A stretch of 64,000 bases of DNA from Sulfopaludibacter sp963835555 (GCA_963835555.1 CAWIGC010000043.1:372001-436000), one strand, 5' to 3'; numbered from the stretch's first letter, positions 18,145-27,732 are shown. Notes: generated from the letters alone by a model not told the origin. A program made the numbers and translations.

Positions 18145-19668
18145 ATGGCCGACAAATTCAATCGGCGGTGGTTTCTGAGGCAGGCGGGGCTGGGGCTCGC
18201 CGCGGCTCCGGTTTTGCGTGCCGCGCGCCGGCCGAATATCGTGCTCATCTATGCCGACGACGTGGGCTATGGGGACATCGGGTGTTACGGCGCAACGGCG
18301 GTGCGCACGCCGAACCTGGACCGGATTGCCGGCCAGGGAGTTCGCTTCACCAATGCTCACGCTACGGCGGCCACCTGCACGCCGTCGCGTTTTTCCCTGC
18401 TCACCGGGGAGTATGCCTGGCGGCAGGAAGGCACCGGCATTCTGCCGGGCGATGCGCCTTTGATTATTGCGCCGGGCAGGCTGACGCTGCCGGGAATTCT
18501 GCGCTCGGCGGGATATCGCACGGGCGTGGTGGGCAAGTGGCATCTGGGACTGGGGGCGGGGAAGATCGACTGGAACGGAGAAATCACGCCCGGGCCCAAC
18601 GAGATCGGCTTCGATTATTCCTTCATCATTCCGGCCACGCCGGACCGCGTGCCCTGCGTATTGGTGGAGAATCACCGGGTGGTAAATCTCGATCCCGCCG
18701 ACCCGATTTCGGTGAGCTACCAGCAGGCGTTTCCGGGCGAACTTACCGGCCGCGACCATCCCGAGCTGTTGAAGATGAAGCCTAGCCACGGGCACGATGG
18801 CGCCATTGTGAACGGAGTGAGCCGCATCGGTTTTATGCAGGGCGGACGCAAGGCGCTGTGGGTGGACGAGAATTTCGCGGACATCCTGACAACCAAGGCG
18901 ACCGCCTTTGTGGATGCGCACCGGCAGGAGCCGTTCTTCCTGTATTATGCCGCGCACGAAATCCACGTACCGCGAATGCCCAACGCCCGCTTCGCAGGCT
19001 CGACCGGCATGGGTCCGCGAGGCGATTCCATTGCGGAACTGGACTGGTGCGTCGGACGCATTCTGGACGCGCTGGAGCGCAACGGCCTGACGCGCGATAC
19101 GCTGGTCCTGTTTTCCAGCGACAACGGGCCGGTGCTGGACGACGGCTATCGCGATCAGGCGGCGGAACGCGTGGGAACGCACAAGCCCGCAGGCGTGTAT
19201 CGCGGAGGCAAGTACAGCAATTTCGAAGGCGGAACGCGCGTGCCGCTGATGGCCCGCTGGCCCGGGCAGATTCGCGCGGACTCCGTCTCGCCCGCCCTGG
19301 TGAGCCAGGTGGACCTGCTGGCGAGCCTGGCGGCACTCACCGGAAAAGCGCCGCCCGCCGCGGCCGCGCTGGACAGCCGCAACCTGCTGCCCGTGCTGCT
19401 GGGCCGCACTCCGCGGGGACGGGACAGCCTCACCGAATACGCCGGCGCGCTCGCTGTCGTACAGGGCGATTGGAAACTGATTGAGGGCAGCAAGGGCCCG
19501 GCGTTCAACGCGCAAACGGGAACCGAACTGGGCAACAGACCGGCGCCGCAGCTTTATAATATCCGCACCGATCCGGGGGAGAAGATCGATGTGGCCAAAG
19601 AGCATCCGGACCTTGTCACCAGAATGACTGCGCTGCTGGAGAAGATCAAACGCTCACCCAAAGATTAG
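18145..19668 (+). CDS. Secreted sulfatase (arylsulfatase A-like)
   Basis: A 507-residue type I sulfatase with a Tat-like signal (NRRWFLRQAGLGLAAAPVL). The Cys converted to formylglycine is in CTPSR (C78-R82) followed by LLTG. Metal ligands are suggested by YADDVGYGD (D38-D39) and FSSDNGPVLDD, and the GKWHLG motif is present. The family hydrolyses sulfate esters on carbohydrates or aryl compounds, and the substrate is unknown. It follows the GH38-like gene by five bases and precedes a second sulfatase by ten bases, which suggests a small operon for a sulfated, mannose-containing glycan. A formylglycine-generating enzyme is not in the window. Confidence 0.9.
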   Translation: MADKFNRRWFLRQAGLGLAAAPVLRAARRPNIVLIYADDVGYGDIGCYGATAVRTPNLDRIAGQGVRFTNAHATAATCTPSRFSLLTGEYAWRQEGTGILPGDAPLIIAPGRLTLPGILRSAGYRTGVVGKWHLGLGAGKIDWNGEITPGPNEIGFDYSFIIPATPDRVPCVLVENHRVVNLDPADPISVSYQQAFPGELTGRDHPELLKMKPSHGHDGAIVNGVSRIGFMQGGRKALWVDENFADILTTKATAFVDAHRQEPFFLYYAAHEIHVPRMPNARFAGSTGMGPRGDSIAELDWCVGRILDALERNGLTRDTLVLFSSDNGPVLDDGYRDQAAERVGTHKPAGVYRGGKYSNFEGGTRVPLMARWPGQIRADSVSPALVSQVDLLASLAALTGKAPPAAAALDSRNLLPVLLGRTPRGRDSLTEYAGALAVVQGDWKLIEGSKGPAFNAQTGTELGNRPAPQLYNIRTDPGEKIDVAKEHPDLVTRMTALLEKIKRSPKD

Positions 19669-19678
19669 GAGTGCCGCC

Positions 19679-21235
19679 ATGCCGGAACCCATCGATCGTC
19701 GAGCCCTTTTGACCGGAACGCTGGCGGGGGCGGCGTTCGGCGCGCGCAGCCGGCGCAGCCCCATCCGCGCCGAACATCCTGCACATCATGACCGACCAGC
19801 AGCAGTGGGCCACCATCGCCGGACGGTCGGAGTGCCGCACGCCCAACCTGAACCGTCTGGTGGATTCCGGCATGACGTTCGAGCGCTCCTACACGCCCTC
19901 GGCGGTCTGTTGTCCGGCGCGCGCGATGATGCTCTCAGGCGCTTATCACTGGCACAACGGAGTCTATAACCAGGTGCATTCGCCGCCTTCGGTGCATCGC
20001 GACATGAATGCGGACGTGGTGCTCTACTCGCAGCGCCTGCGCGACGCCGGCTACCGGCTGGGCTACGTGGGGAAATGGCATGCTTCGTACGTGCGGACGC
20101 CGCTGGATTTCGGATTCCACGAAGTGGCCGACCTGGAAGGCTGCGATCCGAAACTCATCCGGCAGTTGAACACCAACCCTGACCGCGTGGAACGCGCGGG
20201 GCGGCCTGCGGACCGTGGCGCAGCGCCAGATGCAGTGGCCCGGTTCCGAGCCATTCACCATGTGGGGCTATCGCGAGGGGCCGGAAGAGGCGACCGCGCC
20301 GTACTATCGCGCCGAGTGCGCCATCCGCATGATGCGGCGCTTTGCCCGCGCGAGCCAGCCCTGGCATCTGGAGGTCCAATTCGTGCAGCCGCACGATCCC
20401 TATCTGCCGCTCAAGCAGTATCTGGACCGGTATGACCCCGCGGCCATCCGCGTGCCGGCCAGCTTTTCCGATACCTTCGAGGGCAAACCCGGCCTGCACC
20501 GGCGCGAATCCGAGACGTGGGGGCACGTCACGCCGGACGATTACCGCAACGGGCGCGCGCACTACTACGCCTTCACCGAGCAGGTGGACGCGCAGATCGG
20601 CCGCGTGCTGGATGCGCTGCGGGAAAGCGGACAGGAAGACAACACCATCGTGGTCGCCACCACGGACCACGGCGACATGGCGGGAGCGCATCGCATGTGG
20701 ATCAAGGGCTGGATTCCGTACGAGGAGGCGTATCGCGTACCGCTGATCGTGCGCTGGCCGGGGCACACGAAGGCCGGAAGCCGCAGCGACCGGCTGGTGC
20801 AGACTCACGACCTGGCCCATACCTATGTGGCCGCCGCGGGCGCGCGGCCCATGCCTTACGCCGATGGCCGGTCGCTGCTGCCGCTGTTTGACGACCCGCG
20901 GGCCAAGGCGTGGCGCGACCAGATCCTGTGCGCTTACTACGGCGGAGAATTCCTGTATACCCAGCGAATCGCGATTACCGACCGGTTCAAGTACGTATTC
21001 AACGGGTTCGACATCGACGAATGCTACGACCTGGCCGAAGACCCCGAAGAGATGCGCAACCTGGTGAGTACGCGGCGAGAAGCGCGCCAACGTGGACGAT
21101 ATGCGCGCCCGGCTGTACGAACTGATGAACCAGTTCGACGATCCCTACGGCGACATGAAACAGGCCTCCGCGCCGATGCGCGGCGACCGCTATTGCGCGC
21201 CGCGGTACCTACCGCGGGGCAAACGATTGGGGTAG
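19679..21235 (+). CDS. Second secreted sulfatase (frameshifted)
   Basis: The N-terminus (MPEPIDRRALLTGTLAGAAFG) is a Tat-like signal. Then HIMTDQQQWATI, VCCPARAMMLSG with the formylglycine-type Cys motif CCPAR, GKWHAS, ATTDHGDMAG and the C-terminal YDLAEDPEEMRNLV are visible, as in choline-sulfatase-like or heparan-type sulfatases. Three shifts break the frame near 19770, 20195 and 21068. Each is explained by one extra C or G. Corrected length is about 518 residues. It ends 13 bases before the convergent Gfo/Idh gene. Substrate is unknown. Confidence 0.8.
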
Positions 21236-21248
21236 ACGGTGCGCGGAT

Positions 21249-22442
21249 CTACACCGATTTCAGCATCTCGTCCCACGTAACTTCGCGCTTCTGCTGATAC
21301 GCCAGGCGGCCCAGAATCGCCGCCAGGGTGGCATCGGCGGCGGCCTGCGCCAAATTATACGGCGCCTGCTCCCGAATACTGGTAAAGAAGGCCTCCACCG
21401 CGTCAATGGTGATCTCGCGCTTGGAGTTGCGCCGCTCGATCAGGCTGGAATCCGTCAGATCGTCGGCATTCTTATACGGCGAGTTGGCAATCGGTCCGTG
21501 CAGTTTGTAGTAAGTGCGCGCCGTCTCCAGCATGCCCGCGGACCCGTAGAACTGTTCCTTCACATCGCGGAAACCGGCGGTATGCTTGACGCTGATCAGC
21601 CAGCCTTCGATGCCGTTCGGATAGGTGTAGGCGATCTCGTGATGGTCGGAATCCTGATCGCCATACGCCAGCGGATAGCGCAAGCCGCCGGCGCCGCGCG
21701 CGCTCAGCGGATGTTGGTCGCCGGCGAACCAGTTCAGCATATCGATACCGTGGCAGTCCTGCTCCACGATTACGCCGCCCGATTGCGCCATCCAACTTCC
21801 CCAGCGGCGGATCTTCTCTTCCTCTGTGGGAGGCGCGGCGGGAGCGTTGCCGGGCTTGGGCGGCGTTCCGCCCAGCACCCAGTAACTCATCATCATTTTG
21901 ATCTCGCCCACTTTGCCCGACTTGGCGTACTGCATGGCAGTCAGGTATTCCGGGCTGAAGCGCTGCTGCAAGCCGAACTGGATGGTCTTGGATTTGTCCG
22001 CCGCGCCGCTGGCCGCCAGCAGGCGCTTCACGCCCGCCACATCGGCGCCCGCGGGCTTCTCGCAATAGATGTGCTTGCGAGCCTTGACAGCGGCTTCGAA
22101 ATGCTCCGGGTGCAGGTAGACGGGGGTAGTAATCAGCACCGCGTCGATATCCGCCTGCGCCAGCAATTCGTGATAGTCGCGGTACACGGTGGCCGCGTCA
22201 CCGCCCGGGATCTTCGTCTTGCCGTTATCGATCCGGTCCTGGAAGATGTCGCAGATGGCCGCCAGGCGCGTGCCAGAGGCGTTCGCCATGTGGGTGCCGA
22301 CATAAGTGCCGCGACCGCCGGTGCCGATGACGCCGAAGGATATTGCCGAGTTGGCCTGATATCCGAAAGCGGTTTCCGGCTTCACCAGCAGGATTCCGCC
22401 GGCCACACCGGCCAGCGCCTGCCGCCTGCTGAAGTTGCTCAT
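21249..22442 (-). CDS. Secreted Gfo/Idh/MocA family oxidoreductase
   Basis: A 397-residue protein with a Tat-type signal (MSNFSRRQALAGVAGGILLV). The NAD-binding Rossmann motif is GVIGTGGRG, and the family EKP motif appears as IYCEKPAG with the catalytic Lys. The C-terminal alpha/beta domain includes QDCHGIDMLNWFAG with the catalytic-type His and Asp. These enzymes oxidise or reduce sugars or sugar derivatives, and some exported members cleave glycosidic bonds by an oxidation-elimination route. Its start overlaps the GH5 stop by four bases (ATGA), so it is third in a GH43-GH5-oxidoreductase operon. Confidence 0.9.
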   Translation of the reverse strand: MSNFSRRQALAGVAGGILLVKPETAFGYQANSAISFGVIGTGGRGTYVGTHMANASGTRLAAICDIFQDRIDNGKTKIPGGDAATVYRDYHELLAQADIDAVLITTPVYLHPEHFEAAVKARKHIYCEKPAGADVAGVKRLLAASGAADKSKTIQFGLQQRFSPEYLTAMQYAKSGKVGEIKMMMSYWVLGGTPPKPGNAPAAPPTEEEKIRRWGSWMAQSGGVIVEQDCHGIDMLNWFAGDQHPLSARGAGGLRYPLAYGDQDSDHHEIAYTYPNGIEGWLISVKHTAGFRDVKEQFYGSAGMLETARTYYKLHGPIANSPYKNADDLTDSSLIERRNSKREITIDAVEAFFTSIREQAPYNLAQAAADATLAAILGRLAYQQKREVTWDEMLKSV

Positions 22443-23467
22443 CGTCCTTCCTCCTTCGGAATCAGGGCTCGCCAGATGGGGCGGACCCACTCGTCTTTGG
22501 CTATGTCGTAAACGATAAAATCGGAATCGAACTGCCAGTAAGTCCACGCCCATCCCAGCGATTCGGCCGTGCGTGCGACGTGGGATGTATAGCGGACACG
22601 CGATTCCATGTCCGCCCCGCCCCGGTCGTAGGCCCCGAACTCGCCCAACAGGATCGGCCGGTTCTGACCCTTGGACCACTGCTGCACGCCGGCAAAATCT
22701 TCCGCGACCTTCTGCTTTTCGGCGTCGGAGCCCCATGCGATGCCCGAGAGTTTGGCCGTGGCCGCATTCCAGGGGGCGCCCTGGTGCGTGAAATTCATGG
22801 GAAGGTAATAATGCACCGTGACGATGAGATTGCGGTCGCTTTCCGGCAGTTGCAGTTTGTCCAGGTAACGAATGTTATTCCACGACGCGGGGCCGACCAC
22901 CACGTTCCGCCGGGGATTCGATTTGCGAATGATGGCCAGCGATTCCTTGAGCCAGGCATTCCACAGTTCGGGGGTCACCTGACTGTTGGGTTCGTTCAGG
23001 ATCTCGAACACGACGCTGCTGGGCGCATCCTTATAGTGTTCGGCCACCTGTTCCCAGAACGCCATCAGCCGGGGCTTGCACGCCTCCGCGTCCTTGCCGC
23101 AAACGCCGTAGTCGTGCTCGTCGAGAATCACCGTGAGCCCGTTCGTCACAGCGTTTTTCACGACCCAGTCGAGGGTCTTGAACCACGCCGCGTCCAGACG
23201 GTGCTGGGCATCCATGTGGGAGAAGGCCTGCAGATTCACGCGAACCGTCTTGAATCCGCCCTCGTGGATGCGCTGGAAGTGCCGCTCCTGGAAGCGCGCC
23301 TTTTCGAAATCGCGCCACAGGGGGTCGTACCCGATGATATTGACGCCGCGGCGCATGGCTTTGATCTGGTCCCACGGATCCACTGGCACAAAGCCGGAGG
23401 GCTGGGCCTCGGCTGCGCCCGCGGCGAGGCAGGCGACTCCAACTAACCAGGTAACTTTCGTAATCAT
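22439..23467 (-). CDS. Secreted GH5-like endoglycanase
   Basis: Starting at 23467 the product has 342 residues and a signal peptide (MITKVTWLVGVACLAAGAAEA). It shows the GH5 TIM-barrel order: GVNIIG and FKTVRVN early, the acid/base in FEILNEPN (E159), VHYY near 218-221 and the nucleophile in LLGEFGAY (E276). GH5 covers cellulases, mannanases and related enzymes, and the subfamily cannot be fixed by eye. The start codon lies inside a perfect inverted repeat and has no visible Shine-Dalgarno sequence, so translation may depend on structure or on coupling to GH43 upstream. Confidence 0.9.
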   Translation of the reverse strand: MITKVTWLVGVACLAAGAAEAQPSGFVPVDPWDQIKAMRRGVNIIGYDPLWRDFEKARFQERHFQRIHEGGFKTVRVNLQAFSHMDAQHRLDAAWFKTLDWVVKNAVTNGLTVILDEHDYGVCGKDAEACKPRLMAFWEQVAEHYKDAPSSVVFEILNEPNSQVTPELWNAWLKESLAIIRKSNPRRNVVVGPASWNNIRYLDKLQLPESDRNLIVTVHYYLPMNFTHQGAPWNAATAKLSGIAWGSDAEKQKVAEDFAGVQQWSKGQNRPILLGEFGAYDRGGADMESRVRYTSHVARTAESLGWAWTYWQFDSDFIVYDIAKDEWVRPIWRALIPKEEGR

Positions 23468-23492
23468 AGTTACAACTCTGAAACTATGATTA
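23461..23492 (-). promoter_or_regulatory. 11-bp perfect inverted repeat overlapping GH5 start codon
   Basis: TAATCATAGTT (23461-23471) and AACTATGATTA (23482-23492) are exact reverse complements with a 10-base spacer. In the mRNA the ATG at 23467 would lie in the 3' arm of the hairpin. It is AT-rich in a GC-rich neighbourhood. It may be a repressor operator or an RNA hairpin that hides the start codon. The symmetry is seen, and the function is inferred. Confidence 0.5.
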
Positions 23493-23514
23493 TCGCAAAG
23501 TGCGCGGGCCGTGT

Positions 23515-24507
23515 TTAGGGCAACGCGCCTACCGCCGGCCAGCCCTTCTCCCACACCATCGTCGAGATCTGCAGGAACGGCCTGCCGGTGGTTCCGTTAT
23601 AGGCGTGAAAGACCAGATAATCGCCGCCGGGTTCCTGCAGCACCGCTTCGTGGCCGGGACCGCGCCAGTTCTTCGTGGTTGCGGCAATCACCAGGGATCC
23701 GCCGCCTTCGGTCATCGGTTTCCCCGTCTTATCCACGTAAGGGCCGGTGACTTTTCGGGCGCGGCCCACCACCACGTTGTATGTGCTGTCCGCGCCCCGG
23801 CAGCAGCGGTCGAAGGATGCGAACAGGTAGAAATAGCCGCCGTGGCGAATCAGGAACGGCGCCTCCACCGAACCGCCGGTGGGCGGGGTCCGCGGCCGGC
23901 TCGACAGGGAGTACATGGTGCTGTCCTGCAGCGAGAGCTTGCCGGTTTTCGGGTCGATGCGCCGCATCTTGATGCCGCCCCAAAAGCTGCCCCAATCCAG
24001 CCACATCTCGTTATTGCCGGCGATGAACAGATTGGGGTCGATGGCGTTCCAGTCGTCCTTATCCTGATGGGAGCGCAGCACCATGCCTTCGTCCACCCAA
24101 TGGTAGTTCGGCTCTTCGGGATCGAGCGTGACGTTGGTCGCGAGACCGATGGCGGAATCCCGGCTGCCGAACGACGAGACGGCATAGTAGAGATGATATT
24201 TACCGTTGAAGAAAGAGATGTCCGGCGCCCAGGGTGCGCGCGCTTTGGGAATTTCGCGCGTGGCCCATTCGGGCAACTTGTCGAAGACGTGGCCGCACAG
24301 CTTCCACGCGTGCAGGTCGGGCGAGCAGCGAATGGGAATCAGGTCGCCGGGCCGCCCGTTGGTTACAAACAGGTAATAGGTCCCGCCCTGCCGCATGAGC
24401 GCCGGGTCGTGAACGCCTTCCAGGTCGCCTGTCAGTTTGAGGACCTCCGGCTTTTTTGCCGCCAGGGCCAGTGCCGGTATCAGTAACGCCAAGGCAATCG
24501 CGCGCAT
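23515..24507 (-). CDS. Secreted GH43-like glycosidase (arabinanase/xylosidase type)
   Basis: A 330-residue five-bladed beta-propeller hydrolase with a signal peptide (MRAIALALLIPALALA). The three catalytic acids of GH43 can be placed: D34 in GVHDPAL, D157 in NAIDPNLF and E215 in SVEAPFL. Other propeller features are APWAPDISFFNGKYHLYY and the closing WRGPGHEAVL. GH43 members act on arabinan, xylan or galactan side chains, and arabinan-type activity is a reasonable guess in this pectin-rich setting. It is first in the leftward GH43-GH5-oxidoreductase operon, 47 bases before GH5. Confidence 0.88.
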   Translation of the reverse strand: MRAIALALLIPALALAAKKPEVLKLTGDLEGVHDPALMRQGGTYYLFVTNGRPGDLIPIRCSPDLHAWKLCGHVFDKLPEWATREIPKARAPWAPDISFFNGKYHLYYAVSSFGSRDSAIGLATNVTLDPEEPNYHWVDEGMVLRSHQDKDDWNAIDPNLFIAGNNEMWLDWGSFWGGIKMRRIDPKTGKLSLQDSTMYSLSSRPRTPPTGGSVEAPFLIRHGGYFYLFASFDRCCRGADSTYNVVVGRARKVTGPYVDKTGKPMTEGGGSLVIAATTKNWRGPGHEAVLQEPGGDYLVFHAYNGTTGRPFLQISTMVWEKGWPAVGALP

Positions 24508-24656
24508 GGTCTTTCCACTCCTTCGAAACCGGACCTCCAGGTTAGCGGAGTGTCTGCCCCTGTGTCATTCCAAACCAAGGCGGCACAGGTTTTACATCGG
24601 GAAACGCCATATTCACAGGCGAGTGCCGGATAATTCCAGGTGAGGAGAGGATTGCA

Positions 24657-25751
24657 ATGCGGATATGGCTACCTGCCCTTAAGGTTTTAGGGCCTGTAAT
24701 TCTGTTCACGTTCGCGGCTGTTGCCGATGACGACCACGCGTTCCTTCAGAGTCTGAATAACATCAAGACAGTGGCGTCCACAGTGCCCGCGAACGGCGAT
24801 GTCAACCCTTACGGGGAGGCGCTGGTGCCCAAAACCATTGGTGCGCTGGAAGAAGGAAGCGTGCTGGTGAGTAACTTCAACAATGCCGGAAATGCGCAAG
24901 GCACCGGAACCACAATTGTAGAAATCAGTCCGAACGGAAAGGTGAAGACCTTCGCGCAACTGGGCGGATCTCTGCCAGGAGCCTGCCCCGGAGGCGTGGG
25001 CCTGACCACCGCGCTGGTCGCGCTTCGATCCGGGTTCGTCATTGTGGGCAGTCTGCCCACTACCGATGGCACCGCGGCGACCGCGCAGGCCGGATGCCTG
25101 ATCGTTTTGGACAAAAATGGCGATGCCGTGAGCACCCTCTCCGGCAACGGTATCAACGGACCCTGGGACATGACCGCCGTCGATTTTGGACCGTTCGCGG
25201 TGCTGTTTGTAACCAACGTGTTGAACGGCACGGTGGCGGCGAACGGGCAGGTGGTGAATGGCGGCACGGTTTTGCGCATCGCACTGTCCACCCCGCTGTT
25301 CGGTGCGCCCGTGGAGTTAGGCCGCACAGTGATCGCGAGCGGTTTCGCAGAGCGCAGCGATCCGGCTGCCCTGGTAGTCGGTCCCACGGGTTTGGGATTC
25401 TCGCCGGATGGCCGGTTATTTGTGGCGGATACTGTGGAGAATCGCGTCGCGGCGATACCGAATGCGCTATTTCGGTTCGACAGCGCCGGGACTGGAACCA
25501 CAGTTTTTCATAACGGCGCGCTGAACGGACCGCTGGGTCTGGCGATTGCGCCCAATGGCGACATTCTGACGGTGAACGCCGGCGACGGCAACATCGTCGA
25601 GATTACGCCCTTCGGCCAACAGGTGGGGGTGAAAGCCATCGACGTGAGCATGCAGGGAGCGGGGACGTTGTTTGGGCTTGCCGTGGATCGGAACGGTCAC
25701 GGTGTGTATTTCGTGGATGACGGGAACAATACGCTGAACCTGCTGCACTGA
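24657..25751 (+). CDS. Secreted NHL/SMP-30-like beta-propeller protein
   Basis: A 364-residue protein with a signal peptide (MRIWLPALKVLGPVILFTFAAVA) and repeated blade-like segments such as GPTGLGFSPDGRLFVAD, GPLGLAIAPNGDILTV and LFGLAVDRNGHGVYFVD. These are NHL or gluconolactonase-type propeller repeats. No catalytic residues can be claimed, so binding or lactonase-like roles remain open. A strong ribosome binding site (GAGGAGAGG) precedes the ATG. It converges on the GntR/LacI regulator with only five bases between stops. Confidence 0.75.
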   Translation: MRIWLPALKVLGPVILFTFAAVADDDHAFLQSLNNIKTVASTVPANGDVNPYGEALVPKTIGALEEGSVLVSNFNNAGNAQGTGTTIVEISPNGKVKTFAQLGGSLPGACPGGVGLTTALVALRSGFVIVGSLPTTDGTAATAQAGCLIVLDKNGDAVSTLSGNGINGPWDMTAVDFGPFAVLFVTNVLNGTVAANGQVVNGGTVLRIALSTPLFGAPVELGRTVIASGFAERSDPAALVVGPTGLGFSPDGRLFVADTVENRVAAIPNALFRFDSAGTGTTVFHNGALNGPLGLAIAPNGDILTVNAGDGNIVEITPFGQQVGVKAIDVSMQGAGTLFGLAVDRNGHGVYFVDDGNNTLNLLH

Positions 25752-25756
25752 GCGAG

Positions 25757-26827
25757 TCACGCGGAGGCGCGCGGCACCAGGCGGCATTCCAGCAGGATGT
25801 CGCGAGGCAGCATCCCGGGCTGCCCGATTCGCGCCAACATAGCAGCCAGCGCGGCTTCGCCGATTTCGCGGCAGGGTTGATGCACCGTGGTTAGCGGAAC
25901 GGGCAACAGGCCGGCGTACTCCACATCGTCAATGCCCACGATTTTGAGATCGCGCGGAATGCCGTATCCCCTGGCCAGCGCCGCGCGCATCAATTCGCCG
26001 GCCGTCCGGTCGTTAGCACATACAAACCCGTCGCCGGGTTGTACGCCGTGGAGCACGGTTTCATCCATCGCGCCGGTGCGATGCACCGGGTTGGCGTGCA
26101 AGGGCGCGCCCGCGTCCAGCAGCGCTTCGCGAAAGCCCGCGATGCGCGCCTCCACCGTGGGCGCTGCGCCCGCGCGCGCCAGGAAATGGACGCGCCCGGC
26201 GCCCGCCCGCAGCAGGTGTTCGGCGGCGATGTACCCGGCACGACGATTGTCAATGCCTACCAGGTCGTGACGGCTCCTGTGCGGGTAAGGCACCACATCG
26301 CGATCCAGCAGCACGATGGGGATGTGGGCCGCCTCCAGTTGCGCCACGATCTTCAGGTTTGTCTCACGGGATTCGCCGCCCGATTCGAGCGGCGCGAAGA
26401 ACACACCGGAAACGCCCCGTTGAAGGAACTGCTCGCAGAGTTCCAGCGCTTGCTGGCCGGGCGACGCATCGTCGGCGGCTGTGTGCCCCCACAACAGCGC
26501 GTGGCGGCTCACCAGGGGCGCGCCGGCAATCCCGCGGCAGATCGGGTCGAAGATTTCGGTGCGGCCCAACTCCGGAATCAGCAGGCCGAAGAGGCTGCCG
26601 CTATCGTGCTCCGGGACAGGGCGCACGTAGGTGCCGGAACCGGCGATACGCTGCACCAGTCCGCGGCGGCTGAGTTCCCGCAGGGCTCTGCCGATGGTGA
26701 TGCGCGAGGTCCGGAACTGCTGGACCAGGGCCGCCTCGCTGGGGAATTTTTGTCCGGCCTGGTACTTTCCGGACAGAATCTCGGCCGCCAGTTTTTCGAG
26801 AACCTGTTGATATTTAGGCACTTGCAT
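25757..26827 (-). CDS. GntR-type regulator with LacI-like sugar-binding domain (AraR-like)
   Basis: The start at 26827 (MQVPKYQQVLEKLAAEIL) is favoured, and 26836 (MTAMQVPK) is possible. A winged-helix GntR domain covers about residues 5-70 (KFPSEAALVQQFRTSRITIGRALRELSRRGLVQRIAGSGTYV region). The remaining 280 residues form a periplasmic-binding-protein-like domain with GVFFAPLE, IPIVLLDRD, DLVGIDN and PLTTVHQP as in LacI/GalR proteins. This architecture is that of AraR, a sugar-responsive repressor. The ligand is not known. Good targets would be the neighbouring glycosidase operons. An inverted repeat over its own start region suggests autoregulation. Confidence 0.88.
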   Translation of the reverse strand: MQVPKYQQVLEKLAAEILSGKYQAGQKFPSEAALVQQFRTSRITIGRALRELSRRGLVQRIAGSGTYVRPVPEHDSGSLFGLLIPELGRTEIFDPICRGIAGAPLVSRHALLWGHTAADDASPGQQALELCEQFLQRGVSGVFFAPLESGGESRETNLKIVAQLEAAHIPIVLLDRDVVPYPHRSRHDLVGIDNRRAGYIAAEHLLRAGAGRVHFLARAGAAPTVEARIAGFREALLDAGAPLHANPVHRTGAMDETVLHGVQPGDGFVCANDRTAGELMRAALARGYGIPRDLKIVGIDDVEYAGLLPVPLTTVHQPCREIGEAALAAMLARIGQPGMLPRDILLECRLVPRASA

Positions 26828-26843
26828 AGCTGTCATTACAGCT
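26828..26843. promoter_or_regulatory. Inverted repeat AGCTGTCATTACAGCT at regulator start
   Basis: Six-base arms AGCTGT and ACAGCT flank CATT, directly in front of the regulator start codon and just after the probable transcription start. The position would let a repressor block its own initiation. Symmetry is seen, and ownership by the GntR/LacI regulator is inferred. Confidence 0.45.
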
Positions 26844-26852
26844 TTCAATGAA

Positions 26853-26881
26853 ACTATAGCAACTTTCCGCCCGCCCGTCAC
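26853..26881 (-). promoter_or_regulatory. Probable promoter of the GntR/LacI regulator
   Basis: On the minus strand GTGACG and TATAGT are separated by 17 bases, four and five matches to the sigma-70 consensus respectively. Transcription would start near 26846, about ten to nineteen bases before the candidate start codons, giving a very short leader. Confidence 0.45.
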
Positions 26882-26904
26882 ATCCAAGTGCCAAGGAGAC
26901 CTAT

Positions 26905-27732
26905 ATGCATTCAGAATCCAGGGCCGCAGACTACCTGTTTCTCAGCGACTTCGATCAGACCCTGAGCTTCAACGATTCCGGTATCGTCTTGAGCCAGGTG
27001 ATCGGACTGCCGGATTTCGCCGAGAGAATACGGGGACTCTCGAACATTCACCTGGTTCAGCAGGGCGGGGAACTCGCATACCTGCTGCTGCATGACCCGG
27101 AGTACCGCTGCGTGCGGAAAGAGCAGTTGCACGACGTGGGCAAACGCATTCGCCTGAAGCAGAACATTCCGCTACTTTCCCGCCTGCTCGGCGATCTCGA
27201 CGGGCGCCGTTTCTCCTTCTATGTAATCTCGGCGGCTCCGCAGGAGGTCATCGAATCAGCCCTCGAAGGCATTGTGCCGGCGAACCACATTTTCGGCACC
27301 AAGTTCCGTTACAACCAGTCCACCGGTGAGATCGAATCCATCATCCGGGTACCCGCCGGATACGGTAAAGTCGCCGTCATCGATGATTTGCGGGCGGCGC
27401 ATCCGCTGAGCCACAACCGCATCGTCTATGTAGGCGACGGCAGTTCGGACGTGCATGTGATGCTGCATATCAACCGGCTGGACGGCCTCACCATCGCCGT
27501 TTCGGAGAACAAGTACATCAACCAGATTGCCCAGCGCACCGTGCTTAGCGATGACGCGCTGAGCGTGCTGATTCCCGTGCTGGAAGAGATTGCAGGCTGG
27601 AACTCCACTCGCATCCGCCGGTTTTTCGAGGGCCACGGGTTCGCCCTTCGCGACTGGGAAAAAGTGCAGACGGATACGTTGACCATCTGCCCGGCCAAGC
27701 CGCTGGCCGTGGCCGCCAGTGAGGTGGGGTGA
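26905..27732 (+). CDS. HAD superfamily phosphatase
   Basis: A 275-residue haloacid-dehalogenase-type hydrolase. Motif I is LSDFDQTLS with nucleophile D15 and acid D17, motif II is FYVISAAP, and motif IV is VYVGDGSSDVHVM, which binds magnesium. The cap region between I and II resembles phosphoserine phosphatase-like enzymes. It should remove phosphate from a small metabolite, and the substrate is unknown. A clear AAGGAGA precedes the ATG at suitable spacing. Its stop overlaps the next small membrane gene (TGATG), so the two are coupled. Confidence 0.85.
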   Translation: MHSESRAADYLFLSDFDQTLSFNDSGIVLSQVIGLPDFAERIRGLSNIHLVQQGGELAYLLLHDPEYRCVRKEQLHDVGKRIRLKQNIPLLSRLLGDLDGRRFSFYVISAAPQEVIESALEGIVPANHIFGTKFRYNQSTGEIESIIRVPAGYGKVAVIDDLRAAHPLSHNRIVYVGDGSSDVHVMLHINRLDGLTIAVSENKYINQIAQRTVLSDDALSVLIPVLEEIAGWNSTRIRRFFEGHGFALRDWEKVQTDTLTICPAKPLAVAASEVG

